A stretch of DNA of 64,000 bases from Levilactobacillus suantsaiihabitans (GTDB lineage: Bacteria > Bacillota > Bacilli > Lactobacillales > Lactobacillaceae), in NCBI RefSeq assembly GCF_004745505.1, contig NZ_RKLX01000006.1:1-64000 (forward strand), written 5' to 3'. Both the position numbers and the translations under genes were made by a program. Under the pieces are notes generated by a model that saw only the letters and a program-made list of their open reading frames with translations, made no database searches and was not told the DNA's origin. Of the stretch, positions 56,297-64,000 are shown piece by piece (position 1 is the stretch's first letter; each line of letters begins with the position of its first letter).

Positions 56297-57616
56297 TTGA
56301 TAAAAACGTATGCCGAGGCATTACAGTTTATTCACGGGCGCGACCGCTTCAAGAAGAAGCCGACGCTGACCCGCATGCGGGAGTTCATGGCCTTGCTGGG
56401 TAATCCCCAGGACCAACTCAAGATGATTCACGTCGCCGGGACCAACGGCAAGGGCTCCACGGTGGCCTTCTTGCGCGACCTGTTTTTAGCCGAGGGGGCA
56501 ACGGTGGGGACCTTTACCTCGCCGTTCATTACCCGGTTCAATGAACGGATCAGCGTAAATGGAGAGCCCATCAGTGACGCCGATTTATTGGCCGACGTGC
56601 AGCACATTGAACCCATCGTGGCCCAACTGGACGCGCAATTAGGGCCAGAGGGACCGACCGAATTTGAAATCGACACCGCCTTGATGTTCAGCTACTTTGC
56701 GGCCCACCCGGTCGATGTGGTCGTGGTCGAGGTCGGGTTGGGCGGCAAGTATGATTCGACCAACATCATTACGCCGGCCGTGTCCGTCATTACCACGATT
56801 GGCATGGATCACATGAAGATCTTGGGGGACACGATTCCCAAGATTGCGGCGCAAAAGGCTGGCATCATCAAGCCCGGCGTCCCGGTCGTTTGTGGTCGTT
56901 TAACGCCTGATGCGCTGGCGGTGATGGACCAAACGGCCGCGGCCAATGACACCCAGGTTCGGGCACTGGACCGCGACTTTCGGGTGACCAACCGGCCCGA
57001 GCACGAATGGGGCGAACGCTTTGACTACGCCTGGGGCGATCATCGCTGGCGGCGGCTACAGATTGATTTGTTAGGTCAATATCAAATCGACAACGCGGCG
57101 ACGGCTTTGACGGCCTACATCACGTATCATCAATTGATGCAGACCCGTGTCAAGATCGCCGAGATTCGCCAGGGCCTCCAACACACCACGTGGCCCGGTC
57201 GGTTTGAACGGTTAGCGAACGAACCGCTGATTGCCATTGATGGCGCGCACAACGAGCCGGCGATGGTCGAAATGGCCCAGTTGTTGCGGCAACATTTTTC
57301 TGGTCACGACATCTACATTATTTTGGCTGTGCTGGCGGATAAGCAGTACACCCAAATGGTCAAGACCTTGATGAAGGTGCCCCAAGTTCACCTGGTCGTG
57401 ACGCAGTTTCAGGGGCCGGGCAAACGGGCGGCGGCCACACCCCAAGAGCTGGAAGATGCGGTGGCCAGCCACAAACACATCACCATGGCACCGGATTGGC
57501 CCACGGCACTCAAATCGGTGCTGGCCAGCATTTCGGCCGATGACCTGGTCTTATTGACGGGGTCATTGTACTTTATTTCCGAGGTTCGGCAATATTTTAA
57601 GGGGACCGACGAATAA
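56297..57616 (+). CDS. folC: Bifunctional folylpolyglutamate/dihydrofolate synthase
   Basis: A 439-residue Mur-ligase-like enzyme. ATP loop HVAGTNGKGSTVAFL, then a folate-binding FTSPFITRFNERI; the ligase Glu/His motif and the C-terminal domain with IAIDGAHNEPAM are present. It adds glutamates to folates to retain them in the cell. The TTG at 56297 has GGGAGG 8 bases upstream; the GTG at 56273 would lie before that ribosome site. The valS-folC order is common in Firmicutes. Confidence 0.94.
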   Translation: MIKTYAEALQFIHGRDRFKKKPTLTRMREFMALLGNPQDQLKMIHVAGTNGKGSTVAFLRDLFLAEGATVGTFTSPFITRFNERISVNGEPISDADLLADVQHIEPIVAQLDAQLGPEGPTEFEIDTALMFSYFAAHPVDVVVVEVGLGGKYDSTNIITPAVSVITTIGMDHMKILGDTIPKIAAQKAGIIKPGVPVVCGRLTPDALAVMDQTAAANDTQVRALDRDFRVTNRPEHEWGERFDYAWGDHRWRRLQIDLLGQYQIDNAATALTAYITYHQLMQTRVKIAEIRQGLQHTTWPGRFERLANEPLIAIDGAHNEPAMVEMAQLLRQHFSGHDIYIILAVLADKQYTQMVKTLMKVPQVHLVVTQFQGPGKRAAATPQELEDAVASHKHITMAPDWPTALKSVLASISADDLVLLTGSLYFISEVRQYFKGTDE

Positions 57617-57660
57617 ATCCGCCTTTTTTACGGAGTTAATCCGTAGAGGGGTGAAGAGAG

Positions 57661-58326
57661 ATGCAACGACAAAAAATGACGATTCACAATGAACGCCAAC
57701 TGGTCGGCCAGGTCCTTAAGAGCCTGGGACTGCCGCACATCGCGGAGAGTGACCGGTTCTTTCGCTACTTTCACAGCGTGGCGAATCTCCGCTATGCCAG
57801 TCACCGCCAGTGTCGCGCCTACGTTGGCGGCCATTCCCAGCGCCGCAGCCTGTTGACGGCCATCGACCTGGGACGCTGGGTCCAGCAGGCACCGCGGCCC
57901 ATCTTGGGAGAGGTGACGGCTAGCAGCCAGTTGGGGCAGGCGTTGATGGATGACCTGCGTTATTTGCAGCAGGAACGCGTTGAGGTCTTGGTCCTCGATG
58001 CCAAGCACCGCATCATTGACCGGCAAACGGTCTTTCAAGGGACGTTAGATAGTTGTCCTGTCCATCCTCGCGAGATCTTTCAACTGGCCGTGATGAACGG
58101 CGCCGCGGCCATCGTGGTCGCCCACAACCATCCCAGCGGAGTCCCACAACCGTCGCCGAACGACCTGGCCTTCATGCAGCGCCTGGCCGACTGTGGACGG
58201 CTGATGGGCATTCCCTTGCTGGACGGCTTTGTGATCGGCATTCACAGTTATTTTAGTCTGCGCGAGGCGGGCCAATTACCGGACAACGGTGAAGAAAATG
58301 CGGCAGAACCTTTAAAAACTGATTAA
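57661..58326 (+). CDS. radC: RadC family JAB/MPN-domain protein
   Basis: The protein has 221 residues. The N-terminal ~95 residues are helical, followed by a JAB domain with the metal motif AHNHPSGVPQPSPNDLAF (H-x-H-x7-S-x2-D). The old DNA-repair label is doubtful; a metalloprotease or nuclease-linked role is possible. It sits upstream of mreBCD-minCD as in Bacillus, where it is dispensable for repair. GGGGTGAAGAGAG precedes the ATG. Confidence 0.92.
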   Translation: MQRQKMTIHNERQLVGQVLKSLGLPHIAESDRFFRYFHSVANLRYASHRQCRAYVGGHSQRRSLLTAIDLGRWVQQAPRPILGEVTASSQLGQALMDDLRYLQQERVEVLVLDAKHRIIDRQTVFQGTLDSCPVHPREIFQLAVMNGAAAIVVAHNHPSGVPQPSPNDLAFMQRLADCGRLMGIPLLDGFVIGIHSYFSLREAGQLPDNGEENAAEPLKTD

Positions 58327-58404
58327 AATCCGGTTTTCCTATTTCTTTCTCGTTAAAAGTTCGGTATTCTTGACATTGACGACGTGTTCTCACGTAGATA
58401 GGTA

Positions 58405-58413
58405 TGTTATAAT
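58405..58413 (+). promoter_or_regulatory. Extended -10 promoter of mreB
   Basis: TGT-TATAAT within an imperfect inverted repeat (GATAGGTAT..ATACGTCTATC, about 58397-58422). Possible overlap of promoter and operator. TTGACA at 58370-58375 is too far to be its -35. Confidence 0.6.
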
Positions 58414-58479
58414 ACGTCTATCAATGTACAAAAATAAAAATCAATTAAAGTTTTGTTGACAATGAAGGGATGAAACACA

Positions 58480-59484
58480 TTGTTCGGATTAGGAACGAAA
58501 AATATTGGGATCGATCTGGGTACCGCCAATACGATTGTCTACGTTGACGGGAAAGGTATCGTTCTTCGCGAACCTTCCGTTGTCGCCAAGAACACAAAGT
58601 CTGGGGAAATTGTGTCCGTTGGTGAAGACGCACGCGCAATGATTGGCCGGACCCCGGCTAGCATCGTTGCCATTCGGCCCATGAAAGACGGCGTGATTGC
58701 CGATTACGATACGACCGTTGCCATGATGAAGTACTTCATCGAAAAAACTGTGGGCAAGTCAAACGGCAAGCCTTACGTGATGGTCTGTGTCCCAAGCGGC
58801 GTAACGGAAGTTGAAAAGCGGGCCGTGATCGACGCGACCCGGGTAGCTGGTGCGCGTGATGCTTATGTCATCGAAGAACCATTTGCAGCGGCCATCGGTG
58901 CCGGGTTGCCCGTGATGGACCCTACCGGTAGTATGGTCGTTGACATGGGTGGTGGGACGACCGACGTTGCCACCATCTCCTTGGGTGGGATCGTTTCCAG
59001 TCGTTCCATCCGGGTAGCCGGTGACAAGTTAGACGACGCCATTGCGACGTATGTCCGGTCTAACTTCAACCTGTTGATCGGTGAACGGACCGCTGAAAAG
59101 CTGAAGATGGACATCGGTTCTGCCTCCGTGGAAGCGGCCGAAAAGATCGATGGCGCCACGATTCGTGGGCGTGATTTGGTCACTGGTTTACCTAAGGCCG
59201 TGGAAGTCTCCGCAGTCGACGTTGCCAAAGCCATCCAAGAACCCGTTCAAGACGTCATTACAGCTATCAAAGAAACCCTGGAAGAGACGTCACCAGAAAT
59301 CGCTGCCGATGTGATTGATCACGGTATCGTCTTGACTGGTGGGGGCGCATTGCTGCAGAACTTATCTGAAGTGATTGCGGACGCAACCAAGGTGCCAGTT
59401 TCCATTGCCAACGACCCGTTAGATTGTGTGGCTGCTGGTACTGGGGAATCATTAAAGAGTATCGATGTCATGAAGAAAAAATAG
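58480..59484 (+). CDS. mreB: Rod shape-determining protein MreB
   Basis: A 334-residue bacterial actin. Phosphate-1 loop [17 protein letters not shown], phosphate-2 loop [14 protein letters not shown], adenosine loop [11 protein letters not shown], and an N-terminal amphipathic FGLGTKN. It forms membrane filaments that orient cell-wall elongation. TTG start at 58480 with AAGGGA 9 bases upstream. First of mreBCD-minCD; paralogous to mbl at 27.7 kb. Confidence 0.96.
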   Translation: MFGLGTKNIGIDLGTANTIVYVDGKGIVLREPSVVAKNTKSGEIVSVGEDARAMIGRTPASIVAIRPMKDGVIADYDTTVAMMKYFIEKTVGKSNGKPYVMVCVPSGVTEVEKRAVIDATRVAGARDAYVIEEPFAAAIGAGLPVMDPTGSMVVDMGGGTTDVATISLGGIVSSRSIRVAGDKLDDAIATYVRSNFNLLIGERTAEKLKMDIGSASVEAAEKIDGATIRGRDLVTGLPKAVEVSAVDVAKAIQEPVQDVITAIKETLEETSPEIAADVIDHGIVLTGGGALLQNLSEVIADATKVPVSIANDPLDCVAAGTGESLKSIDVMKKK

Positions 59485-59489
59485 GGACT

Positions 59490-59517
59490 AGCGGGAAGGC
59501 AGCTTCCCGCTTCTTTA
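59490..59517 (+). terminator. Hairpin between mreB and mreC
   Basis: AGCGGGAAG pairs with CTTCCCGCT around GCAG, then TCTTTATT. It may act as a partial terminator lowering mreC/mreD and min expression, or as an mRNA stabiliser. Confidence 0.6.
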
Positions 59518-59570
59518 TTGTGACGGTAGGGGGGTAAACGAAAGCCTTACCCACAAGATGGAGGTCTAAC

Positions 59571-60422
59571 ATGCAGAAATTTTCTCTCAATCGCCGGCTG
59601 GTCATTATTATTGTCTGCGTGATTGTTAGCTTTGCTTTGATGACGGTGTCCGTGACGCTACGCAACAAGAAGTCCACGCCGCCGTTGGTGCAGCAATTTG
59701 GCAATGACATTGTTGGCTTAGTCGACCGGGTCGTGGCGATTCCGACTAACGGGTTGAGCGGCTCCGTCAGTGCCGTTTCGGAATTGTTGAACACGTACCA
59801 GGAAAATCAACAGTTGAAGAAGCAAGTGAGTGAGTTGGCGCAGACCAAGGTCCGTGACCAAACGCTTGCCAAGGAAAACAAGCAACTGAAAAAGGAAATG
59901 AAGTTGAACGCCTCATTGACGGACTACACCGCCGTTTCTGCCGCCGTGATCACCCGAACGCCATCTTCATGGCAAAGCCAAGTGATCATTAACAAGGGGG
60001 CCGCTGCGGGGGTCAAGAAGAACATGCCCGTCATGTCTGGGTCCGGCTTGATTGGTCGGGTCGCTGAGGTCAACAAGACCAATTCCAAGGTGGAACTGAT
60101 CACCGACAACAATGATTCCGCCAACCGGTTCGCGGTCCAAATCACCACGAAATCTGGTAAGACGGTCAACGGGGTCCTGAGTGGTTACAAGGCCACCACG
60201 GGCCAGATTACGATGGACAACATTACGACCAAAGCCAAGCTCGCCAAGGGCGACAAGGTCGTGACGAGTGGTCTGGGTGGTGTGACGCCAAAGGGCCTGT
60301 ACGTCGGGACGGTAGCTAAGGCGACCGGGTCTGACTACGGGTTGGCAACGAAGCTGTATATCAATCCAGCCACGGATCTCAGTGCGCTGAACATCGTCAC
60401 CGTTGCCGTCAGCAAGCAGTAG
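59571..60422 (+). CDS. mreC: Rod shape-determining protein MreC
   Basis: A 283-residue protein: one N-terminal membrane helix (about residues 10-28), a coiled coil (about 65-110, ENQQLKKQVSELAQTK), then two beta-barrel domains with the family turn GSGLIGRVAEV. It scaffolds the elongasome outside the membrane between MreB/MreD and PBPs. Confidence 0.94.
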   Translation: MQKFSLNRRLVIIIVCVIVSFALMTVSVTLRNKKSTPPLVQQFGNDIVGLVDRVVAIPTNGLSGSVSAVSELLNTYQENQQLKKQVSELAQTKVRDQTLAKENKQLKKEMKLNASLTDYTAVSAAVITRTPSSWQSQVIINKGAAAGVKKNMPVMSGSGLIGRVAEVNKTNSKVELITDNNDSANRFAVQITTKSGKTVNGVLSGYKATTGQITMDNITTKAKLAKGDKVVTSGLGGVTPKGLYVGTVAKATGSDYGLATKLYINPATDLSALNIVTVAVSKQ

Positions 60423-60434
60423 GGGGGACTAGTC

Positions 60435-60965
60435 GTGTATCGATTATCAAAGTTACGCTTCGGCTTGCCCGTCTTCTTGTTTTTGGCGCTATTTCTAGAC
60501 GGATCGATTAGCCAAGTCTTTAGTGTCCAAATGTTTCGTTACCCCAACGCCATGGTCAGCCACTTGGTGGTGTTATGGCTCGTGTGCGGGGTGCTCTTTG
60601 AAGCCGACGATGGCACGTTTGACCTGCCACTAGGTCGATGGGCGGCGGTCGCGGGGGCCGTGTTTGATTTGTACTATACCGGCATCTTCGGGGTAGCCGT
60701 CTTCATCTTCCCGCTCGTCGTGTATGTGACCCGCCGACTAGCGAGTTGGATTCGCCCGAACTTTTTGAGCGGCTTGTTGATTTACTTTATCGACATTACC
60801 GTGGTGGAAGGGCTGGGCTACTTGGCTAGCCGCGCGATGCGGTTAAATTCCGGAGCTGGCAGCGCGTTTTTAGTAAACACGTTGGGCCCGACTTTGGCCT
60901 TTAACTTAGCAATGTTTGTGATTTTATATTTCCCGATTCGTTGGGTGTATAATTGGTTAAAATAG
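60435..60965 (+). CDS. mreD: Rod shape-determining protein MreD
   Basis: A 176-residue protein of about five membrane helices, typical of MreD, which links MreC to RodA/PBP2. GTG start at 60435 behind GGGGGG, 12 bases after mreC. Confidence 0.88.
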   Translation: MYRLSKLRFGLPVFLFLALFLDGSISQVFSVQMFRYPNAMVSHLVVLWLVCGVLFEADDGTFDLPLGRWAAVAGAVFDLYYTGIFGVAVFIFPLVVYVTRRLASWIRPNFLSGLLIYFIDITVVEGLGYLASRAMRLNSGAGSAFLVNTLGPTLAFNLAMFVILYFPIRWVYNWLK

Positions 60966-60983
60966 GTGAAGGGAACGAACGCT

Positions 60984-61655
60984 ATGCAGGCTGCCGTATT
61001 ACGTGGAACGCAAAACGGCTATGACTTGGTCCTCAAGCAATCAGCGAGTCTGGACCAAATCTTGGTTGATTTAAAAGCATTATTAGAAAATCTCAAGGTG
61101 GACCCCCAGGCTTTGGCAGCATCCAAAATTTCGCTGGATGTGTTAACTGAAGACCGGATCTTGACCGCGGAAGAAAAGTCACGCATCGAACAGATGGTGG
61201 CACAGTATCCGCGCTTTGAGATCCATAAGATCGCCGCTAACGTCATGACGATTGCCGATGCAATCCAGTTACGCGAGCGGGAAAACGTTCACCTGTTAAG
61301 CAAAGTGATTCGTAACGGGCAGGAGGTCGTCATGAAAGGCGACGTCCTGTTCTTGGGGACGATTCACGAAGGTGGTAAGCTCCGGACGACGGGCAACATC
61401 TTTTCCATGGGGGATGTCGCTGGAATTCTTCAGGCGGGGTATCCCGATGACGAGTCCAAGCTGATTATGGGAAATCTTCAGACCGCACAACAGGTGCGCA
61501 TCGCCGAGCAGTTCGATATCATTGAACCGGAAACGGTCACTGATTCGCAGCAAACGGTGGCTTATGTAAATGATCTGCACGTCTTGTCGTACGGCAAGTT
61601 GGCGCAATTAAAGAAGATTAATCCGAAGTTGTATAACCAGATTGGAGGAATTTAA
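60984..61655 (+). CDS. minC: Septum site-determining protein MinC
   Basis: A 223-residue protein. The N-terminal FtsZ-inhibiting domain (about residues 1-100) is poorly conserved. The C-terminal beta-helix (about 110-215) has the repeated Gly turns VIRNGQEVVMKGDVLFLG and IFSMGDVAGILQAG, which bind MinD. It blocks FtsZ rings near poles. The ATG at 60984 follows AAGGGA by 9 bases; the GTG at 60966 lies ahead of that site. Confidence 0.9.
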   Translation: MQAAVLRGTQNGYDLVLKQSASLDQILVDLKALLENLKVDPQALAASKISLDVLTEDRILTAEEKSRIEQMVAQYPRFEIHKIAANVMTIADAIQLRERENVHLLSKVIRNGQEVVMKGDVLFLGTIHEGGKLRTTGNIFSMGDVAGILQAGYPDDESKLIMGNLQTAQQVRIAEQFDIIEPETVTDSQQTVAYVNDLHVLSYGKLAQLKKINPKLYNQIGGI

Positions 61656-61657
61656 AA

Positions 61658-62464
61658 ATGGGAAAAGCAATTGTGATCACCTCCGGTAAAGGTGGGGTCG
61701 GTAAGACGACGACCAGTGCCAACATCGGGACCGCGCTGGCCTTGATGGGCAAACGGGTTTGCTTGATGGACCTGGACATTGGGTTGCGGAACTTAGACGT
61801 GGTCTTGGGGTTAGACAACCGCATCATCTACGATATCGTGGACGTGGCGGAAGGCCGGGCCAAGTTGCCCCAAGCGCTGGTCAAGGACAAGCGCTTTGAC
61901 GACAAGCTCTACTTGTTGCCAGCCGCCCAAAACACGGACAAGACGGCCTTAATGCCGGAACAGGTCAAGGAAATCGTCGATGAGCTCAAGCCCGAATACG
62001 ATTATGTCCTGATCGACTGTCCGGCCGGGATCGAACAAGGCTTTATCAACGCGGTTTCCGGGGCCGACGCCGCCATCGTGGTTACGACGCCAGAGATCTC
62101 TGCCGTGCGGGATGCCGACCGGGTCGTGGGCTTGTTGGAACAACACCCGTTGACCGAGGCACCGCGGTTGTTGATCAACCGGATTCGCCGCAATATGATG
62201 CAAGACGGATCCATGATGGATATCGACGAGATCACCCATCACCTGGGCATCGAATTGCTGGGCATTATCTTTGACGATGATGCCGTGATCACGACCTCCA
62301 ACCAAGGGGAACCCGTGGTCATGCAAACGGACAACCCCGCTGGGCAAGGCTACCGTAACGTGGCCCGCCGTTTGGAGGGCGAGACCGTGCCATTGATGAA
62401 AATCGAAGAACAAGAGGATACCGGTTTCTGGCATCGCGTCAGCAGCTGGTTCCATCGCGGATAA
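61658..62464 (+). CDS. minD: Septum site-determining ATPase MinD
   Basis: A 268-residue deviant Walker ATPase: GKGGVGKTTTSANIG, then DLDIGLRNLDVVLGL, and the C-terminal amphipathic membrane helix FWHRVSSWFHRG. It recruits MinC to the membrane when ATP-bound. Starts 2 bases after minC. Confidence 0.96.
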   Translation: MGKAIVITSGKGGVGKTTTSANIGTALALMGKRVCLMDLDIGLRNLDVVLGLDNRIIYDIVDVAEGRAKLPQALVKDKRFDDKLYLLPAAQNTDKTALMPEQVKEIVDELKPEYDYVLIDCPAGIEQGFINAVSGADAAIVVTTPEISAVRDADRVVGLLEQHPLTEAPRLLINRIRRNMMQDGSMMDIDEITHHLGIELLGIIFDDDAVITTSNQGEPVVMQTDNPAGQGYRNVARRLEGETVPLMKIEEQEDTGFWHRVSSWFHRG

Positions 62465-62477
62465 ATTTTATGAAACC

Positions 62478-62518
62478 AGGTGTTCGCTGGAGAAATTGGC
62501 CGGTGGGACACCTTTTTT
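62478..62518 (+). terminator. Terminator after minD
   Basis: AGGTGTTC (62478-62485) faces GGGACACCT (to 62512), then six T. Confidence 0.8.
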
Positions 62519-62530
62519 CATTTTCATGGG

Positions 62531-62559
62531 TTGACACGCTCCCTGAAAAAAAGTAATAT
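62531..62559 (+). promoter_or_regulatory. Promoter of the amino-acid ABC operon
   Basis: Consensus TTGACA (62531-62536), 17-base spacer, TAATAT (62554-62559). Confidence 0.75.
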
Positions 62560-62569
62560 ACTGTCAATG

Positions 62570-62831
62570 AATGAAAAACGTTGAACGGAAGAGTAGAGTT
62601 GTTCAAGTTCTCCAGAAAGCCCCGCGGATGGAAACGGGCGGACTGAACGATTCGAACCACATCTGTGAGTTGGCTGTCTGAAATGAGTAAGACAGCTCGG
62701 GAAAAGCCCCGTTATCGCTGGAGTTGCTAGCAACTCGCTGAGGTTTTCGTAGTGATACGGAAACAAATATGAGGTGGAACCACGATGTGATCGTCCTCTT
62801 AGGTCTTTGGACCTAGGAGGGCGATTTTTTT
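62570..62831 (+). promoter_or_regulatory. T-box riboswitch with histidine-type specifier
   Basis: T-box sequence AGGTGGAACCACG at 62772-62784 and terminator TCGTCCTCTTAGGTC / GACCTAGGAGGGCGA with seven T (62790-62831). The stem I region has GAAC followed by CAC at 62658-62660; in the valS leader the same GAAC is followed by the valine codon, so the specifier should be CAC, histidine. This predicts induction of the following importer when tRNA-His is uncharged. Confidence 0.88.
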
Positions 62832-62956
62832 GATCCCACCGACTCAGCGAGGCTAGGAACTCACTGAGTCGGCGTGGCGTGAGCGCGTCGAGAATTTGAG
62901 GTGGCACAGCGTTGAGACGCCCTCTTGAGAAGTTATTTCTCGAGAGGGCTTTTTTA
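62832..62956 (+). promoter_or_regulatory. Second antiterminator/terminator module of the T-box leader
   Basis: After the first terminator comes a stem CCGACTCAG/CTGAGTCGG, a second T-box-like sequence AGGTGGCACAGCG (62899-62911) and a second terminator GCCCTCTTGAGAA / TTCTCGAGAGGGC with six T (62919-62956). The stretch is too short for its own stem I and specifier. It appears to be a duplicated decision module that depends on the upstream specifier. Confidence 0.75.
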
Positions 62957-62977
62957 TTTGGCGAAGGAGGAATCATT

Positions 62978-63619
62978 ATGAATTACGTGACGCAGATTTT
63001 ACCATCATTACTTTCCGGGACGGGGATGACCTTATCCATCTTCTTCTGGACCATTATTATCGCCATTCCACTAGGTATCCTGGTAGGATTGGGCATGACG
63101 ACGCGGTTTAAACCGTTGACCTGGATCATTAACATCTACGTATGGTTGATGCGGGGGACCCCACTGTTACTGCAATTAATTTTCGTCTTTTATGGGTTGC
63201 CCATCATCGGCATCGTCTTCCAGCGGTATGACGCGGCGTTATTCGCCTTTATCTTAAATTACACGGCGTACTTCGCTGAAATCTTCCGGGGCGGCTTACA
63301 GGCTATTCCGGCAGGACAATACGAAAGCGCGCGGGTCCTGCGGCTAACCAAGTGGCAGACGTTGCGTAAGATTGTGATTCCCCAAGTGGTCAAGATCGTC
63401 TTACCGTCCATCGGGAACGAAGTCATCAACCTGGTGAAGGATTCATCTTTGGTTTATGTGATCGGGTTGGGCGACCTGTTACGAGCCGGCAACGTGGCCA
63501 TGGCGCGCGACGTGACGCTGGTACCGATGTTACTGGTCGGGGTCATTTACCTGTTACTGACGGCGGTTTGCACGCTGGTCTTGAAGCGACTCGAACGGCA
63601 CTACAGTTTCTGGCGTTAA
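62978..63619 (+). CDS. Amino-acid ABC transporter permease, predicted histidine importer
   Basis: A 213-residue permease of the HisM/HEQ family, about five helices. The ATPase-coupling EAA loop is YESARVLRLTKWQTLRKIVIPQ. AAGGAGG at 62964-62970 fixes the ATG at 62978. Downstream of a His-type T-box, so histidine or a precursor is the likely substrate. No substrate-binding protein gene lies between it and the ATPase; it may follow beyond the window. Confidence 0.9.
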   Translation: MNYVTQILPSLLSGTGMTLSIFFWTIIIAIPLGILVGLGMTTRFKPLTWIINIYVWLMRGTPLLLQLIFVFYGLPIIGIVFQRYDAALFAFILNYTAYFAEIFRGGLQAIPAGQYESARVLRLTKWQTLRKIVIPQVVKIVLPSIGNEVINLVKDSSLVYVIGLGDLLRAGNVAMARDVTLVPMLLVGVIYLLLTAVCTLVLKRLERHYSFWR

Positions 63620-63637
63620 GGAAAGGATGGTCAAAAC

Positions 63638-64000
63638 ATGTTAGAACTTAAAGGGATTACGAAAAAATTTGGTGGCAAGACCATCCTCGACGACGTGAAT
63701 TTAACCGTAGAAGATGGCAAGATCTTGACGATTGTCGGGCCGTCTGGGGCCGGTAAGACGACGCTGCTACGATGCATCAGTGGACTGGCTAGCGTTGATA
63801 GCGGTCAGTTCTTGTTAGACGGGCAACCCTTTGATCCGGCGACGAACCGCGACAATGATGCCGTGATCGGGGTGGTCTTCCAGGATTATCAACTGTTCCC
63901 GAACCTGACCGTGCGCCAAAACGTAACGCTGGCGCCGACTATGGTGCTCAAGCAATCCACCCAAGCCGCCAATGCCGAGGCGGACCGCTTGCTGACACAG
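63638..64000 (+). CDS. Amino-acid ABC transporter ATP-binding protein (truncated by window end)
   Basis: 121 codons are visible from the ATG at 63638 (AAAGGA at 63622-63627), and the frame is open at the last base. Walker A is VGPSGAGKTTLLRC, and the Q-loop is VVFQDYQLFPNLT; this matches the polar amino-acid importer ATPase class. The signature and Walker B lie outside the window. Second gene of the T-box-controlled importer. Confidence 0.93.
   Translation, partial: MLELKGITKKFGGKTILDDVNLTVEDGKILTIVGPSGAGKTTLLRCISGLASVDSGQFLLDGQPFDPATNRDNDAVIGVVFQDYQLFPNLTVRQNVTLAPTMVLKQSTQAANAEADRLLTQ

Noticed and set aside
62641-62665. Possible tRNA T-arm (GATTCGAACCAC)
   Set aside because: No acceptor stem or anticodon arm can be drawn around it; it is the specifier region of a T-box leader.

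Overview
The window looks like chromosome from a lactic acid bacterium of the Lactobacillaceae, most likely a heterofermentative rod of the Levilactobacillus type. This is inference. It rests on the gene order (atpBEFHAGDC, DUF1146, murA; mbl-yidD-DUF2969-rodA; radC-mreBCD-minCD), the Firmicute-only families (EzrA, GatD/MurT, YueI, DUF1054, DUF2785), the moderately high G+C, and a Ddl with the D-lactate-type active-site Phe. No tRNA, rRNA, prophage or complete insertion sequence was seen.

Layout. 0-2.4 kb: GGDEF protein and two small unknown genes. 2.6-7.5 kb: heterodimeric ABC exporter pair and a serine hydrolase. 8-10.1 kb (minus): gatD/murT for peptidoglycan amidation. 10.9-17.2 kb: tdk-prfA-prmC-sua5, then glyA and upp. 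17.2-24.3 kb: complete F1Fo ATPase operon behind a perfect cre site and a structured upstream region. 25.4-30.9 kb: DUF1146-murA, then mbl-yidD-DUF2969-rodA-gcvH. 32-37.4 kb: SPFH protein, DUF2785, ddl, membrane-anchored GDPD. 37.8-43.5 kb: XRE/TPR regulator, UspA, a probable 6S RNA behind rarA, YueI, DUF1054, AI-2E-family permease. 43.6-44.5 kb: an AT-rich island with a Doc/Fic-like protein and a 49-residue partner. 45-48.2 kb: rpsD, free-Met sulfoxide reductase, ezrA. 49.1-51.5 kb: cysteine desulfurase-thiI. 51.8-52.4 kb: type I-E-like CRISPR array without cas genes. 52.5-58.3 kb: tpx, T-box-valS, folC, radC. 58.4-62.5 kb: mreBCD-minCD. 62.5-64 kb: a His-type T-box with two successive antiterminator/terminator modules, ahead of an amino-acid ABC importer cut by the window end.

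The most unusual content lies between the genes. Two structured non-coding modules (called A and B here, about 200 bp each) recur at about nine intergenic loci. A and B occur in the same relative order and orientation, and several loci are bounded by inverted copies of GCCGCCTTACCG. Stems in both modules change sequence between copies while keeping their base pairing, so selection or origin acts on a folded structure, not on the short open frames that run through them. I read these as a MITE-like, non-autonomous composite element or a repeated structured RNA; I do not recognise it as a named family.

Much of the gene content serves cell-envelope growth and division: murA, ddl, gatD/murT, two MreB paralogues, RodA, MreC/D, MinC/D and EzrA. 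Translation genes (prfA, prmC, sua5, rpsD, valS, thiI) are also prominent. Many starts are GTG or TTG; I chose starts by the position of the ribosome binding site.
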